Shown here in pieces: positions 43,184-52,511 of a DNA stretch of 64,000 bases (position 1 is the stretch's first letter; each line of letters opens with the position of its first letter). A program made the position numbers and the translations under genes. Where the stretch lies: positions 30,626 through 94,625 of the forward strand of contig JABCZD010000016.1 in assembly GCA_013289855.1 (NCBI GenBank). The letters are read 5' to 3'. The stretch is from Acidobacteriota bacterium. GTDB lineage: Bacteria; Acidobacteriota; Terriglobia; Acidiferrales; UBA7541. The notes below the pieces were generated by a model. That model had not been told where the DNA came from and did not search any database. It saw only the letters and a list, made by a program, of their open reading frames with translations.

Positions 43184-43990
43184 CTAAAAGTCGAAGCGAT
43201 AGCCGAGAATCATTTTGGCGATTAAGTGGTCTGTGGCGGCGGTGAGGCCGACGCCGAGGCCGAAGTTGATTTCCCATTTGGGAGAGACGTTGAGGTCGAC
43301 GGCGGGAAAGATCTGGTGTTGCTGCTGGCTGATGGGAAGGAAGCCGGTAATGGAACCGGTGGAACCGTAGTACTCGAGGCCGCCGGCAATTTTTTGCGTG
43401 AAGTTGTAGCTGAATTTCGCGTTGGGCGAGAAGACCACGCCTTGATTGACGCTTTGGCCGTGGAACGAACGATCCAACGTGGGGTTGAAGGCTAGGTACC
43501 AGCGGCCGATTTGTTTGTCCACGATGGGGCGGATTTCCCAAGTCCAGGTGTCCACAGAGAATTTGGCGCGTTGGTAGCCGATTTCATTGGACAGGCTCAC
43601 GCCGACGGGCCAGTTCCACTTGGGCGGGACGCGGACACGCGGGCGGATGTGGTCGCCAACCCACTGGACGCCATAGCCGTTGCGCTCGTAGGTGAAGATA
43701 TAAAAGCCGACTTCAAACCAATCGTTAATGCCGTGGGTAATTTCGATCGTTTCGTGTTCGGCGTGGTTCGAGGGGAGGACGCCGTTGATGATGGTCTTGC
43801 TGCCATCAATGGTGAAATTGCTGTGAAGTTCAACCATGGTTTTGCCAGGATCAACGGTTTCAGAACCGTAGACCTGAATTTCGTAGTTGTCCTGGGCGCG
43901 GGCGGAGGCCGTGCAGAAAAGAGCGGCAAGGAAAAACAGAGCAACGGAGATGTGGCGGCTCAAATCGGTATCCTTCGGACAACATAGCAT
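43184..43990 (-). CDS. Outer-membrane porin-like beta-barrel protein
   Basis: From ATG 43990 the 268-residue protein has a signal peptide ('VALFFLAALFCTASARA'). Alternating amphipathic strands run to the end and it closes with 'AKMILGYRFDF', a C-terminal Phe typical of barrels. It may form a channel or report on outer-membrane state. It follows the multicopper oxidase and TolC genes on the same strand after 168 bp, consistent with a metal-export role (inference). Confidence 0.65.
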   Translation of the reverse strand: MLCCPKDTDLSRHISVALFFLAALFCTASARAQDNYEIQVYGSETVDPGKTMVELHSNFTIDGSKTIINGVLPSNHAEHETIEITHGINDWFEVGFYIFTYERNGYGVQWVGDHIRPRVRVPPKWNWPVGVSLSNEIGYQRAKFSVDTWTWEIRPIVDKQIGRWYLAFNPTLDRSFHGQSVNQGVVFSPNAKFSYNFTQKIAGGLEYYGSTGSITGFLPISQQQHQIFPAVDLNVSPKWEINFGLGVGLTAATDHLIAKMILGYRFDF

Positions 43991-44158
43991 GATGTCCCAA
44001 CAGGGACGAAAAATAAGACTTGCACGGAACGCTTGGCGTTGCGCGCGACGGTTTCCGCGCTTCCCCCGCGTGAGCGAGTCTTCATCATCAGTGGTTGGAT
44101 GCCTGATATTCGATCGCGAGTACGATCGAGACACAAAAAAACCGAAGATTGCGCGGCG

Positions 44159-45646
44159 CTATGGCTGACGGCCTCCGGGCATCTCACTGGATTGCATCGG
44201 CAGGTTAATTTCGCGCACTGGCAGATCGATTTCGCCTGGTCGCGCGGGCGGTTCCAATCCATCGGTCAGCAACAGGCCCTGCAGCGTGATGGCGTTCACC
44301 CACAGTTCTTCGAGCGCCGAAATGTAGCCATCGTGCAACTGAAACAATGTTTGTTGCACTTTCAGCACCTGCGGATAAGACGCGGTCATCAGCCCATATT
44401 TATTGACGAGGAGTTCGTAGGATTTTTGCGCGCGCGGCAGCAGCTGAGTGGCGTATAGATCCACCATGATCCGCGAATTCCGGTACATGCCCATGACGCC
44501 GGCGGAACGCTCGCGGAGTGTAAGTTCCACGCGTTTGGTTTCCGCCTGCGCGCGCTGAATGTCGCTTTGCGCGGCCGCGATGCTGCCCTGATTGCGATTG
44601 AAAATGGGCAGTTGCACGCCGACTTCGGCGAATCCGATCAAACCGGCAGCGCGACGATTCGGAGGGTCGATAAACTCGTTGTCTTGCGAGAGCCCGGCCC
44701 TAAATTCGAGATCGGGAATCGGTTCGCGGCGCGCTCGCGTTAGCACGGCATTGGCGCGCTCCACGCCAGCTTGAGCGATAGCCACCGAAGGACTGTCGCG
44801 CAGCAGAATTTCAATGGCTTTGTCTTCATCGACCTCCGGCAAGTTGCGGTCGAGATACCCGGCCAGCGTGCCCGTTTCCAGGCTGGGATTCCCGACCACG
44901 GCGGCGAGCGCGCGCCATTCTTGGCGCAGCATATTTTCCTGCAGCATCACGTCCATCTGCAGCTTCTGCTGCTCGACTTCCGCTTGCAGCACTTCGCTTT
45001 CGTCGGCCTGGCCAATATTCCGGAGTTGCCGCGCGGTTTTTACCGCTTCGCTGGAGATTCCCACCAAATCCTTTTTTGAGTCCAGCATCTCTTGCGCGGA
45101 GAGGACGCGATAGTAAGCAATGCGCACGGCGTTCGTGACGCGCAGCTCTTGTTCGCGAGATTCCATCTCGGCGATGCGCACGTCTTGGGTAAATATTTTG
45201 CGGTTTTGCGCCAGCTTGCCTCCCGTCACGAGCGATTGCGAGACAAACGCGCCCTGTTCCCCGCCACCAAATGCGCCGCCGCGGATTTCGTCGCCCGCGT
45301 AACCCACCGTGGGGTTCGGAGGTAGCCCAGACTGCAGTTGCCGCGCTTTGGCCGCGGCGATCTCCGCCTTGGCCTGCAGCAGCGTGGGATTTTTCTCAAA
45401 CGCCATTTTTTCCAGGTCTTCCAAGGAAATGAGCTTCCCCCGCGGATTTTCCTGCGAGCGGCCCATGCGCGGAACTTGCGGCGTCACCAGCGGAATGTCG
45501 CCGTGGTGGTGGTGCATTTCTTCCATTTTCTGCATCGGCATCGGAGGTGGCTGTTGCGCGGCAGGAGCTTGGCCCCGTGCGTGTTGTGGACACCACGCCA
45601 GAATGGCAACTGCGGCGAACGTTAGAATTTTGGCAATTCTGTTCAT
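44159..45646 (-). CDS. TolC-family outer-membrane efflux channel (CusC/CzcC-like)
   Basis: The start is chosen at ATG 45646 because AGGAG lies 8 nt upstream. The 495-residue protein has a signal peptide ('ILTFAAVAILAWCPQ'). A His/Met-rich stretch follows ('PMPMQKMEEMHHHHGD'), then the TolC repeat units ('LEDLEKMAFEKNPTLLQAKA'; second half at about residue 300, 'AIEILLRDSPSVAIAQAGVE'). It forms the outer-membrane tunnel of a heavy-metal RND system. No RND pump or adaptor gene lies beside it in this window. Confidence 0.85.
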   Translation of the reverse strand: MNRIAKILTFAAVAILAWCPQHARGQAPAAQQPPPMPMQKMEEMHHHHGDIPLVTPQVPRMGRSQENPRGKLISLEDLEKMAFEKNPTLLQAKAEIAAAKARQLQSGLPPNPTVGYAGDEIRGGAFGGGEQGAFVSQSLVTGGKLAQNRKIFTQDVRIAEMESREQELRVTNAVRIAYYRVLSAQEMLDSKKDLVGISSEAVKTARQLRNIGQADESEVLQAEVEQQKLQMDVMLQENMLRQEWRALAAVVGNPSLETGTLAGYLDRNLPEVDEDKAIEILLRDSPSVAIAQAGVERANAVLTRARREPIPDLEFRAGLSQDNEFIDPPNRRAAGLIGFAEVGVQLPIFNRNQGSIAAAQSDIQRAQAETKRVELTLRERSAGVMGMYRNSRIMVDLYATQLLPRAQKSYELLVNKYGLMTASYPQVLKVQQTLFQLHDGYISALEELWVNAITLQGLLLTDGLEPPARPGEIDLPVREINLPMQSSEMPGGRQP

Positions 45647-45686
45647 CGGCATTCTCCTGAATTTTTCCCTGGCGTGGCCCGCGGGA

Positions 45687-47042
45687 TTAGTCGTGATGTT
45701 CGTGATCATGGTGTTCTGGCTCGTGTTTTTCGTTTGGCGGGGCGCTCAAGCCGCGCCGCTTCAAGTCCATGATTTCGTCGAATTTTTCCGGCGGCAAGAC
45801 ACGCACCAGCGTCATCATGCCCATCATGTTGGCGCTCCAATTCCTTGGCAGGCCGTAGGTTTCTGGTTTGGCGACCGCTTCGTCCATGCCCATATCCATG
45901 AACGCGTCCTGCGGAAAGCCAGCAACAGAATTGGCGTCATCGGCGATGGGCGCGTGATGAACATGCTGAAATCCGATGGTGTTGGCCAGCGTCTGCATCT
46001 GGCTCAGAGCCTGCGTGTCATTGGTAGCCACGGTGGTGATCATGCGATCGGCAAGCAAATCAGACATGCTATTCATCATGTGGTGCGGCAAATGGCAGTG
46101 CAGCATCCAGTCGCCGAGATACTTGGCGTCGAACTCGATGTCGCGCGCTTGTGCGACGCCCACCAGCACAGTGTTTTCCCGGCGCCACGTGGATTCCGGT
46201 GAGCGCCCGGCTTCCGTGCCAGTGACCACAAATTGATTGCCGTGCAGATGCATGGGATGGTGATCCATGCCCAGGTTGACGATGCGAATGCGCACGCGGC
46301 TGCCCAGGCGTGCGATCAGCGGCGTGGTAGACGGCGCGGAGATGCCATTGAACGTCAGCCAGTTGAATTCCATGTTCGCGGTATTCGGCACGGTGCTGTT
46401 TGGCAGGATGGCCCACTCTTGCAAGACAATTCCGTAATCGTGATCCACGCGCGGCTGGTAGGGCTTTTCCGGATGCAGAATGAACAAGCCGATCATGCCC
46501 ATCATTTCCTGCATGGCGCCGTGCGAATGATAGAAATACGTTCCTTCCTGATGTAGCGTGAATTCGTAGACGAAGCGGCCGCCGGGAGGGACGGGCTTTT
46601 GCGATATATACGGCGAGCCGTCCATTTCCATGGGGACTTCAAGCCCGTGCCAGTGCATGGTGGTGGATTCGGGAAGATGGTTGTCAAGAATGACGCGCAC
46701 GCGGTCGCCCTGATTGGCCTGAATGGTGGGCCCGGGACAGCTGCCGTTGTAACCCCAGACCTCCATCATTTTGAACGGCACGATTTGGCGTTTGACCGGT
46801 TCGGCGATCAAGTGAAATTCCTTGACGCCGCCATCCATGCGAAAGGGTAGGTTCGGAACGTCGGCTGTTTCCACCAGTAGCGGAGCATCATCGTGACGCG
46901 CGCTTTCTTTTTTCCCCGTGCGCTTCATCCCAGGTACGTTCCTGGACATTTGCGTTTCCTGGGCAGTGAGCGCCTTGGCCGACGCGAACGCACCCGCCGC
47001 TCCCGCCAAAACATTCCACAAAAAGCCGCGTCTGCTACTCAT
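45687..47042 (-). CDS. Tat-exported multicopper oxidase (CopA/CueO-like)
   Basis: The 451-residue protein has a twin-Arg signal (SRRGFLWNVLAGAAGAFA). Copper ligands appear in order: HWHG (about residue 127), HSHG (about 172), HPMHLHG (about 263) and HCHLPHHM (about 312), the last giving the type 1 Cys and axial Met. It ends in a His-rich tail (HEPEHHDHEHHD). A good SD (AAAGGAC) lies 7 nt before ATG 47042. It probably oxidises Cu(I) in the periplasm and protects with the TolC channel downstream. Confidence 0.9.
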   Translation of the reverse strand: MSSRRGFLWNVLAGAAGAFASAKALTAQETQMSRNVPGMKRTGKKESARHDDAPLLVETADVPNLPFRMDGGVKEFHLIAEPVKRQIVPFKMMEVWGYNGSCPGPTIQANQGDRVRVILDNHLPESTTMHWHGLEVPMEMDGSPYISQKPVPPGGRFVYEFTLHQEGTYFYHSHGAMQEMMGMIGLFILHPEKPYQPRVDHDYGIVLQEWAILPNSTVPNTANMEFNWLTFNGISAPSTTPLIARLGSRVRIRIVNLGMDHHPMHLHGNQFVVTGTEAGRSPESTWRRENTVLVGVAQARDIEFDAKYLGDWMLHCHLPHHMMNSMSDLLADRMITTVATNDTQALSQMQTLANTIGFQHVHHAPIADDANSVAGFPQDAFMDMGMDEAVAKPETYGLPRNWSANMMGMMTLVRVLPPEKFDEIMDLKRRGLSAPPNEKHEPEHHDHEHHD

Positions 47043-47114
47043 GTTTTTGTCCTTTCAAGAGCGAAGGGCCGAAATTCGACAAGTGTAATGGGTTATGACA
47101 AGCATGGAAACGGA

Positions 47115-48125
47115 TTATGCGTGCGGATGAGATTTGTCGTAAATGTCCATCAGCTGGCGAATGGAGGCGTGCGTATATTTCTGCGTGGTCGAAAGTGATT
47201 GATGGCCGAGCAGTTCCTGGATCGCGCGCAGGTCCGCGCCGTCAGCCAAAAGATGCGTGGCAAAGGCGTGGCGCAGCGAGTGCGGATGCAAGTCCCAATT
47301 CACATTTACGAGGCGGACGTATTTTTTCACGATGCGGCCGACGGAGCGTTGCGTGAGTCGCCGTCCAGCATAATTCAGGAACACCGCTTCGGTGTGCGGC
47401 GCTGCGCGGCGGCTGGCGCGCGAGCCTGCGGATTGCAATAAAAGTTCCTCACGCAACGGCCAGTATTTGTCCAGCGCTTCCTGGGCTTTGCCACCGTAAG
47501 GCACCACGCGTTCTTTGTTGCCCTTGCCGCGAACGCGCAGCATGTGTTCCCGCTGATCGATGTCGATCAAATTAAGACTGGTAAGTTCGCTGACGCGCAA
47601 TCCGGCGGCGTAAAGAAGTTCGAGCAGGGCGCGGTCGCGCGGCAACAGCAGCCCTTCTTCGACCAATCTGGGTTTTAGCGTTTTATTTTTCGCAGCGCGC
47701 GAGAGTTCCACAACATCTCTCGCGGTTCCCGGGCCAGATTGCGGCGGCGCCAATTGATTCAGAAATGCATTCATTTCTTCTGCGGACAGCACGCTGGGAA
47801 TGCGCTTGGGAAGCTTCGGCGTGGGAACCAGCCGCGCGGGGCTTTCTTTCAGCAAACCTTCGCGCACACAATATTTAAAGAAAGAGCGCAGCGTGGCCAG
47901 CTTTCGCGCGATGGAACTTTTCTGCAGACCTTGATCGTGCAGATGCGCGACAAATTCGCGTATGACATGGTGCGATACGCCGACGAGAGCGGGTGGCTTC
48001 AGACCGGGAGGCGAAAGATACGCGATGAATTGCGCTAGATCCTTGCCGTAGTTGGAAATGGTGTGCGGAGACGAGTTTTTTACAGAGCGCAGATAACCGA
48101 GGTATTTTTCGATAGCCTGGATCAT
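47115..48125 (-). CDS. xerC: Tyrosine site-specific recombinase, XerC-like
   Basis: The 336-residue protein has a SAM-like N-domain ('YLRSVKNSSPHTISNYGKDL') and the catalytic core: Arg in 'YAAGLRVSELTSLNLIDID', 'HSLRHAFATHLLADG' (H-x-x-R), 'LGHQSLSTTQKYTHA' (His and Tyr). It resolves chromosome dimers at dif with XerD. The order dprA-topA-xerC is a conserved housekeeping arrangement in several phyla, supporting the chromosomal role rather than an integrase. No phage genes are adjacent. Confidence 0.88.
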   Translation of the reverse strand: MIQAIEKYLGYLRSVKNSSPHTISNYGKDLAQFIAYLSPPGLKPPALVGVSHHVIREFVAHLHDQGLQKSSIARKLATLRSFFKYCVREGLLKESPARLVPTPKLPKRIPSVLSAEEMNAFLNQLAPPQSGPGTARDVVELSRAAKNKTLKPRLVEEGLLLPRDRALLELLYAAGLRVSELTSLNLIDIDQREHMLRVRGKGNKERVVPYGGKAQEALDKYWPLREELLLQSAGSRASRRAAPHTEAVFLNYAGRRLTQRSVGRIVKKYVRLVNVNWDLHPHSLRHAFATHLLADGADLRAIQELLGHQSLSTTQKYTHASIRQLMDIYDKSHPHA

Positions 48126-48338
48126 TGGGACGGTTTTGTTGCCTCGTCTAGTATAGATGCAGTCTTGCAGTGACGCGCCTACGGCGCCGGAGATTGTTTC
48201 GTTCGCGCTATCGGAGTGGGCGCGGGGCTTTGCAGTAGCGTCGATTTTGAGGACTTGACGAGATGGGACGCAGCATACGCCGCTGCAAGCGTTGCGGTCG
48301 CAAAAGCGGCGTCAAGCCGCCGCACTCCAAAAAGTGGC

Positions 48339-51086
48339 TTACGGTTTGGCGCCGGCGGGGACGGGTTCTTCCTGCGGCGCCGGCGGGGCGACCGCGGGTT
48401 CAGGAGCCAGCTTTTCCCAGTCGCAGCCTTCTTTGAGGCAAGTGTAAACAGTGCCGATTTTCGATTTTTTCTCCACGATGAACGGCGCGCCGCACTTCGG
48501 ACACGGCTCCGGTATGGGCATGAATGGCGTCGTAAAATCGCAATCCGGATAACGCGAGCAGCCGTAAAAAATGCGTGGACGTCCGCGGCCGCCTTTTCCA
48601 GCGCTGCCGCGGCGCACAAATTCGCCTTCATTGCACTTCGGGCATTTGATGCCCATGGTGATGGGCCGCGTGTACTTGCACTTTGGATAGCCCGAGCAGC
48701 CGATGAATTCGCCGAAGCGACCGTGCTTCTTAACCAACTGCTGCTCGCAGAGCGTGCATTTCTCTTCGAGCAACTCGTCCGGTTGCCGCGCGATGCGCGT
48801 GCCCTCCACGAGTCGGCGCGTGGTCTTGCAATCCGGATAGCCCGTGCAGGCCAGGAAAACGCCGAAGCGCCCGCGCTTGATGGCCATTTCCTTGCCGCAA
48901 TTGTCGCAGTACTCGATTTTATTTGCGTCGCCGGGTTCGGAAGCCAACTCCGGCGCCATATCCTGAATGAAATCGCAATCCGGATAGCGCGAACAGCCCA
49001 GGAAAAATCCGTGGCGGCTGATGCGCTCCAGCAGTTCGCCCTCGCCGCACTTTTCGCATTTCTTGCCGGTGGGGATGCCCGCCTTGTACGAAATCATTTC
49101 GTCGCCGGCTTTGTCCAGATCGACTACGAATTTTTCCCAGAATTCGCGCACCGCGTCGCGCCAAGGCAGTTTACCTTCTTCGATTTCGTCCAGCTCTTCT
49201 TCAAGCCGCGCGGTGAAGGTGACGTCGAAAATGTCGTCGAAACTCTTCACCAACAGAATACTCACGCGCTCCCCGAGCATCGTAGGCGTGAACCGGCCCT
49301 GATCTTTGCGCACGTATTCGCGTTCGACGATGGTCGAAATAATGGCGGCATACGTCGACGGGCGCCCGATGCCCTTTTCTTCCAAATCTTTTACCAGCGT
49401 GGCTTCCGTGTAACGCGGCGGCGGCTCCGTGAAATGCTGATCGGGACGAATCGCATCGAGCCGCAAGACTTGGCCCTCGGTGACGCGCGGGAGAGCGTTG
49501 CCCTCGCCCTCATCGTCTTTTTCGTCGTCTTCACGGTCGGCATTGGCCACGGGCATCTGGTAAACACGGAGATAACCGTCAAATTTCTGCACCGAACCGC
49601 TGGAGCGGAACGTATAATCCGCGGCGCTGATGTCGATGGTGGTCTGGTCAAAAATTGCGGGCAGCATTTGCGACGCCACAAAGCGCTGCCAGATCAATTG
49701 ATAAAGCTTGAAGAGATCGTCGTCCAGATACTTGCGCACATCTTCAGGCGTGCGCGCGGCATCCGTGGGCCGCACCGCTTCGTGAGCTTCCTGCGCATCC
49801 TTCTTCGATTTGTAGTAGTTGGGTTTTTCCGGCAAATAGTTAGAGCCGAAGCGCTCCGGAATCAGTTCGCGAACCTGCTGCAACGCGTCACTAGACACAT
49901 GCACGGAATCCGTGCGCATATAGGTAATCAGCGCTACGGAGCCTTCATCGCCAAGTTCCACGCCTTCATACAAGCGCTGCGCCAAAGACATGGTGCGCTT
50001 GGCGGTGTAGCGCAGGCGATTGTAGGCCGCCTGCTGCAATTTGGAAGTTGTAAACGGCGGCGGCGCATTGCGCTTTTTCTCGCGCTGCGTGACGTTCGCG
50101 ACCTGCCACTCCGCTTGGCTCACCGCGTTGACGATGGCCTCGGCGGCGGCTTGATCGTTCACCGCAATGTCTTCGCCTTTGTGCTTGAAAAGTTTGGCCT
50201 CGAACAGCGGCGGCTGCCCACCATCCAGCATCGCGTGGATGGACCAGTATTCAACCGGCACGAACGAACGAATCTCCAGCTCGCGTTCGACAATCAGGCG
50301 AAGCGCTACGGTCTGCACGCGCCCCGCGGAAAGCCCGCGGCGCACCTTGTCCCACAGCAGCGGCGAAATTTTGTAGCCGACAATACGATCTAGCACGCGG
50401 CGCGCCTGCTGCGCATCCACCAGGTTTTCGTCCACCTGCCGCGGCTTATCAAACGCGGCGCGAATCGCTTTAGGCGTAATCTCGTTAAACGTTACGCGAA
50501 AAATCTTTTTGGGATCGGTTGCCGGGATATCCATTTGCAACGGCTCGGATTCCCATTTCGATTTGTATTTCTTTTTGGGCTTGCCGTTTTTGCCCAGCTC
50601 CGGTTCCGCCTCTTTCCCATCTTCTTTGGCTTTATCTTTGGCGCGTCCAGAAGCATCGGCTTCGATGTAGCGCTCGGGTTTGGAAAGCACCATCGCCAAG
50701 TGCGCGGAAATCGCCTCGCCTTCGCGATCCGGGTCGCCGGCCAGATACACCGCATCAGCGGTACTGGCCGCTTTGCGCAGGTCGTTGATGACTTTGCCCT
50801 TGCCGGAAATAATCTGCAGCGTAGGCTCAAAAATTTTGGCGTCGTCCAGCTCGATAGCTTTCTTGGTGTAATAAATCTCCGCTTTGGTTCCTTTTTTCGA
50901 GCCTTTTTTCGGTTTGCGCTTCTTGCGTCCGGAAGGATCCTCGCCGGGCAGACGGATACCTATATCTTTTTTCGGCAGGTCCATGACGTGGCCGATGGAG
51001 GCTTTAACCGTGAAGTTGCGCCCCAAATACTTATTGATAGTCTTCGCCTTGGCGGGCGATTCAACAATGACGAGCGAACGTGCCAT
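48339..51086 (-). CDS. topA: DNA topoisomerase I
   Basis: The 915-residue type IA enzyme begins with the Toprim domain ('SLVIVESPAKAKTINKYLG', 'LAGDPDREGEAISAHLAMVL'). The active-site Tyr is in 'VALITYMRTDSVHVSS'. The C-terminus carries five four-Cys zinc-finger-like units (for example 'CEKCGEGELLERISRHGF' and 'CDNCGKEMAIKRGRFGVF'). A Lys-rich insert of about 40 residues lies near position 50 and an acidic one near 170. It relaxes negative supercoils. Confidence 0.96.
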   Translation of the reverse strand: MARSLVIVESPAKAKTINKYLGRNFTVKASIGHVMDLPKKDIGIRLPGEDPSGRKKRKPKKGSKKGTKAEIYYTKKAIELDDAKIFEPTLQIISGKGKVINDLRKAASTADAVYLAGDPDREGEAISAHLAMVLSKPERYIEADASGRAKDKAKEDGKEAEPELGKNGKPKKKYKSKWESEPLQMDIPATDPKKIFRVTFNEITPKAIRAAFDKPRQVDENLVDAQQARRVLDRIVGYKISPLLWDKVRRGLSAGRVQTVALRLIVERELEIRSFVPVEYWSIHAMLDGGQPPLFEAKLFKHKGEDIAVNDQAAAEAIVNAVSQAEWQVANVTQREKKRNAPPPFTTSKLQQAAYNRLRYTAKRTMSLAQRLYEGVELGDEGSVALITYMRTDSVHVSSDALQQVRELIPERFGSNYLPEKPNYYKSKKDAQEAHEAVRPTDAARTPEDVRKYLDDDLFKLYQLIWQRFVASQMLPAIFDQTTIDISAADYTFRSSGSVQKFDGYLRVYQMPVANADREDDEKDDEGEGNALPRVTEGQVLRLDAIRPDQHFTEPPPRYTEATLVKDLEEKGIGRPSTYAAIISTIVEREYVRKDQGRFTPTMLGERVSILLVKSFDDIFDVTFTARLEEELDEIEEGKLPWRDAVREFWEKFVVDLDKAGDEMISYKAGIPTGKKCEKCGEGELLERISRHGFFLGCSRYPDCDFIQDMAPELASEPGDANKIEYCDNCGKEMAIKRGRFGVFLACTGYPDCKTTRRLVEGTRIARQPDELLEEKCTLCEQQLVKKHGRFGEFIGCSGYPKCKYTRPITMGIKCPKCNEGEFVRRGSAGKGGRGRPRIFYGCSRYPDCDFTTPFMPIPEPCPKCGAPFIVEKKSKIGTVYTCLKEGCDWEKLAPEPAVAPPAPQEEPVPAGAKP

Positions 51087-51255
51087 CTTGCAGTTGTAAC
51101 CTCTTAACGTGAGTCAGGTACGAGCGGAACGCAGGCCTTGTGTCCTGAACGCTACCCAATAAGGATGCAGCAACAACCCCGGAAGATTCATTGTTGCTTA
51201 CGATTGGATGCGGCGCGGGGAGAAAAGCGCCGCACGATTCGGCAGCTATCTTGCT

Positions 51256-52383
51256 TTATAACATAACTTTACTGAACTGCTTGCCAGGCCACTGGCGAAC
51301 GATGGATTTCATCTCCAGATTAAAGAGCGTAGCGAGAACCTCCGAAGAGTGCAACCCCGAACGCTCCACGATGTCGTCAATGGCCGTGGGCGCGTCCACG
51401 GCCAAAAGCAGAAAGATGGTCTTTTCCGAAGGGTTCAGCGCTTCGGAAGCCAGCAAATTGCGCTGCTCCGCCAGCGGCTGCTCGGCTTTGACCAGTGCCG
51501 CGCGTACAGGAGTGGGGAGTTCTTCGATCACATCTTCCGCGCTGGTAACCAGTTTAGCTCCCTGTTTGATCAGCTGGTTCGGCGCGTAGCTGACGGACTG
51601 GGTCACGTTGCCGGGAACGCCAAAAACCTCCCTGCCGAACTCCATCGCCAGCCGGGCAGTGATCAGCGAGCCGCTATATTCCGCGCCTTCCACGATCACC
51701 ACTCCCAGCGGCATGCCCGCCACAATGCGATTGCGAATTGGGAAATTTTCCGGCGCGGGATGTGTGCGCGTGGGAAATTCGCTGAGGATGGCTCCGCATT
51801 CCAAAACTTTCTCGAAGAGTTTCTTGTTTTCCTTGGGATAGCAAACGTCGATCCCCGTACCGAGCACGCCAATCATCGGACCATTGGCCGCCAGCGCGCC
51901 ATGGTGACCGATCGCATCGATGCCGCGCGCCAGTCCGCTTACGATCACGATGCCGCGAGCGGCCAGGTCGCGTCCGAGCCGTTCCGCCATTTGCGTGCCG
52001 TATAGCGTCGGCCGGCGCGTGCCCACGATGCTGATCGCCGGATGATTCAGGATTTGCGGATTGCCGCGCACGTACAGAAGCACCGGCGGATCGTAAATTT
52101 GCAAGAGGTTTTGTGGGTATTCCGGGTCGGCCCAATTCAGCAGCGTGCAATTGGGAATGTTGCGCACGGCTTGCAATTCTTTTTCCGCGCGTTTGAACGA
52201 TTCTTTTTTGACGATGGCCTGCGCCACGGGAGCGGGCAGGTTGCAAGACTCCAGCTGCGGGAGCGAAGCGCGAAAAATTCCCTCTGGCGACTCAAAGCGC
52301 CGCAGCAAGCGCGAGCTCAGACGCGAGGCCAAGCCAGGCGTAAGCGTCATAGCGAGCCAGGAAAGGGAGGCGTCAAGCTGCAT
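51256..52383 (-). CDS. dprA: DNA-processing protein DprA
   Basis: The 375-residue protein has an N-terminal HhH-like region, then the Rossmann fold: 'AISIVGTRRPTLYGTQMAER', 'VIVSGLARGIDAIGHHGALA', 'MIGVLGTGIDVCYPKENKKL' and 'PLGVVIVEGAEYSGSLITAR'. A C-terminal winged helix follows ('AVDAPTAIDDIVERSG'). It loads RecA on incoming single-stranded DNA during transformation. It sits upstream of topA and xerC. Confidence 0.94.
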   Translation of the reverse strand: MQLDASLSWLAMTLTPGLASRLSSRLLRRFESPEGIFRASLPQLESCNLPAPVAQAIVKKESFKRAEKELQAVRNIPNCTLLNWADPEYPQNLLQIYDPPVLLYVRGNPQILNHPAISIVGTRRPTLYGTQMAERLGRDLAARGIVIVSGLARGIDAIGHHGALAANGPMIGVLGTGIDVCYPKENKKLFEKVLECGAILSEFPTRTHPAPENFPIRNRIVAGMPLGVVIVEGAEYSGSLITARLAMEFGREVFGVPGNVTQSVSYAPNQLIKQGAKLVTSAEDVIEELPTPVRAALVKAEQPLAEQRNLLASEALNPSEKTIFLLLAVDAPTAIDDIVERSGLHSSEVLATLFNLEMKSIVRQWPGKQFSKVML

Positions 52384-52511
52384 CGCTGTGCAGCGTACGC
52401 GGATAATTATCTATTTGTCAACTATGATCTACAGATAATTCGTAGGGGTACTGCATGCCGTGCCCGTCTCCGGCGCGATCTCCGTGTCACCCTGATCCGT
52501 GCAAGAACCGC

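Noticed and set aside
47115..48125. Phage or island integrase
   Set aside because: Placement after dprA and topA and the absence of att repeats or phage genes fit the housekeeping XerC.
48216..50393. Plus-strand frame of 725 codons opposite topA
   Set aside because: TopA motifs run through the whole region on the minus strand; the plus frame has no motif and an Ala/Arg/Phe-rich composition typical of shadows.
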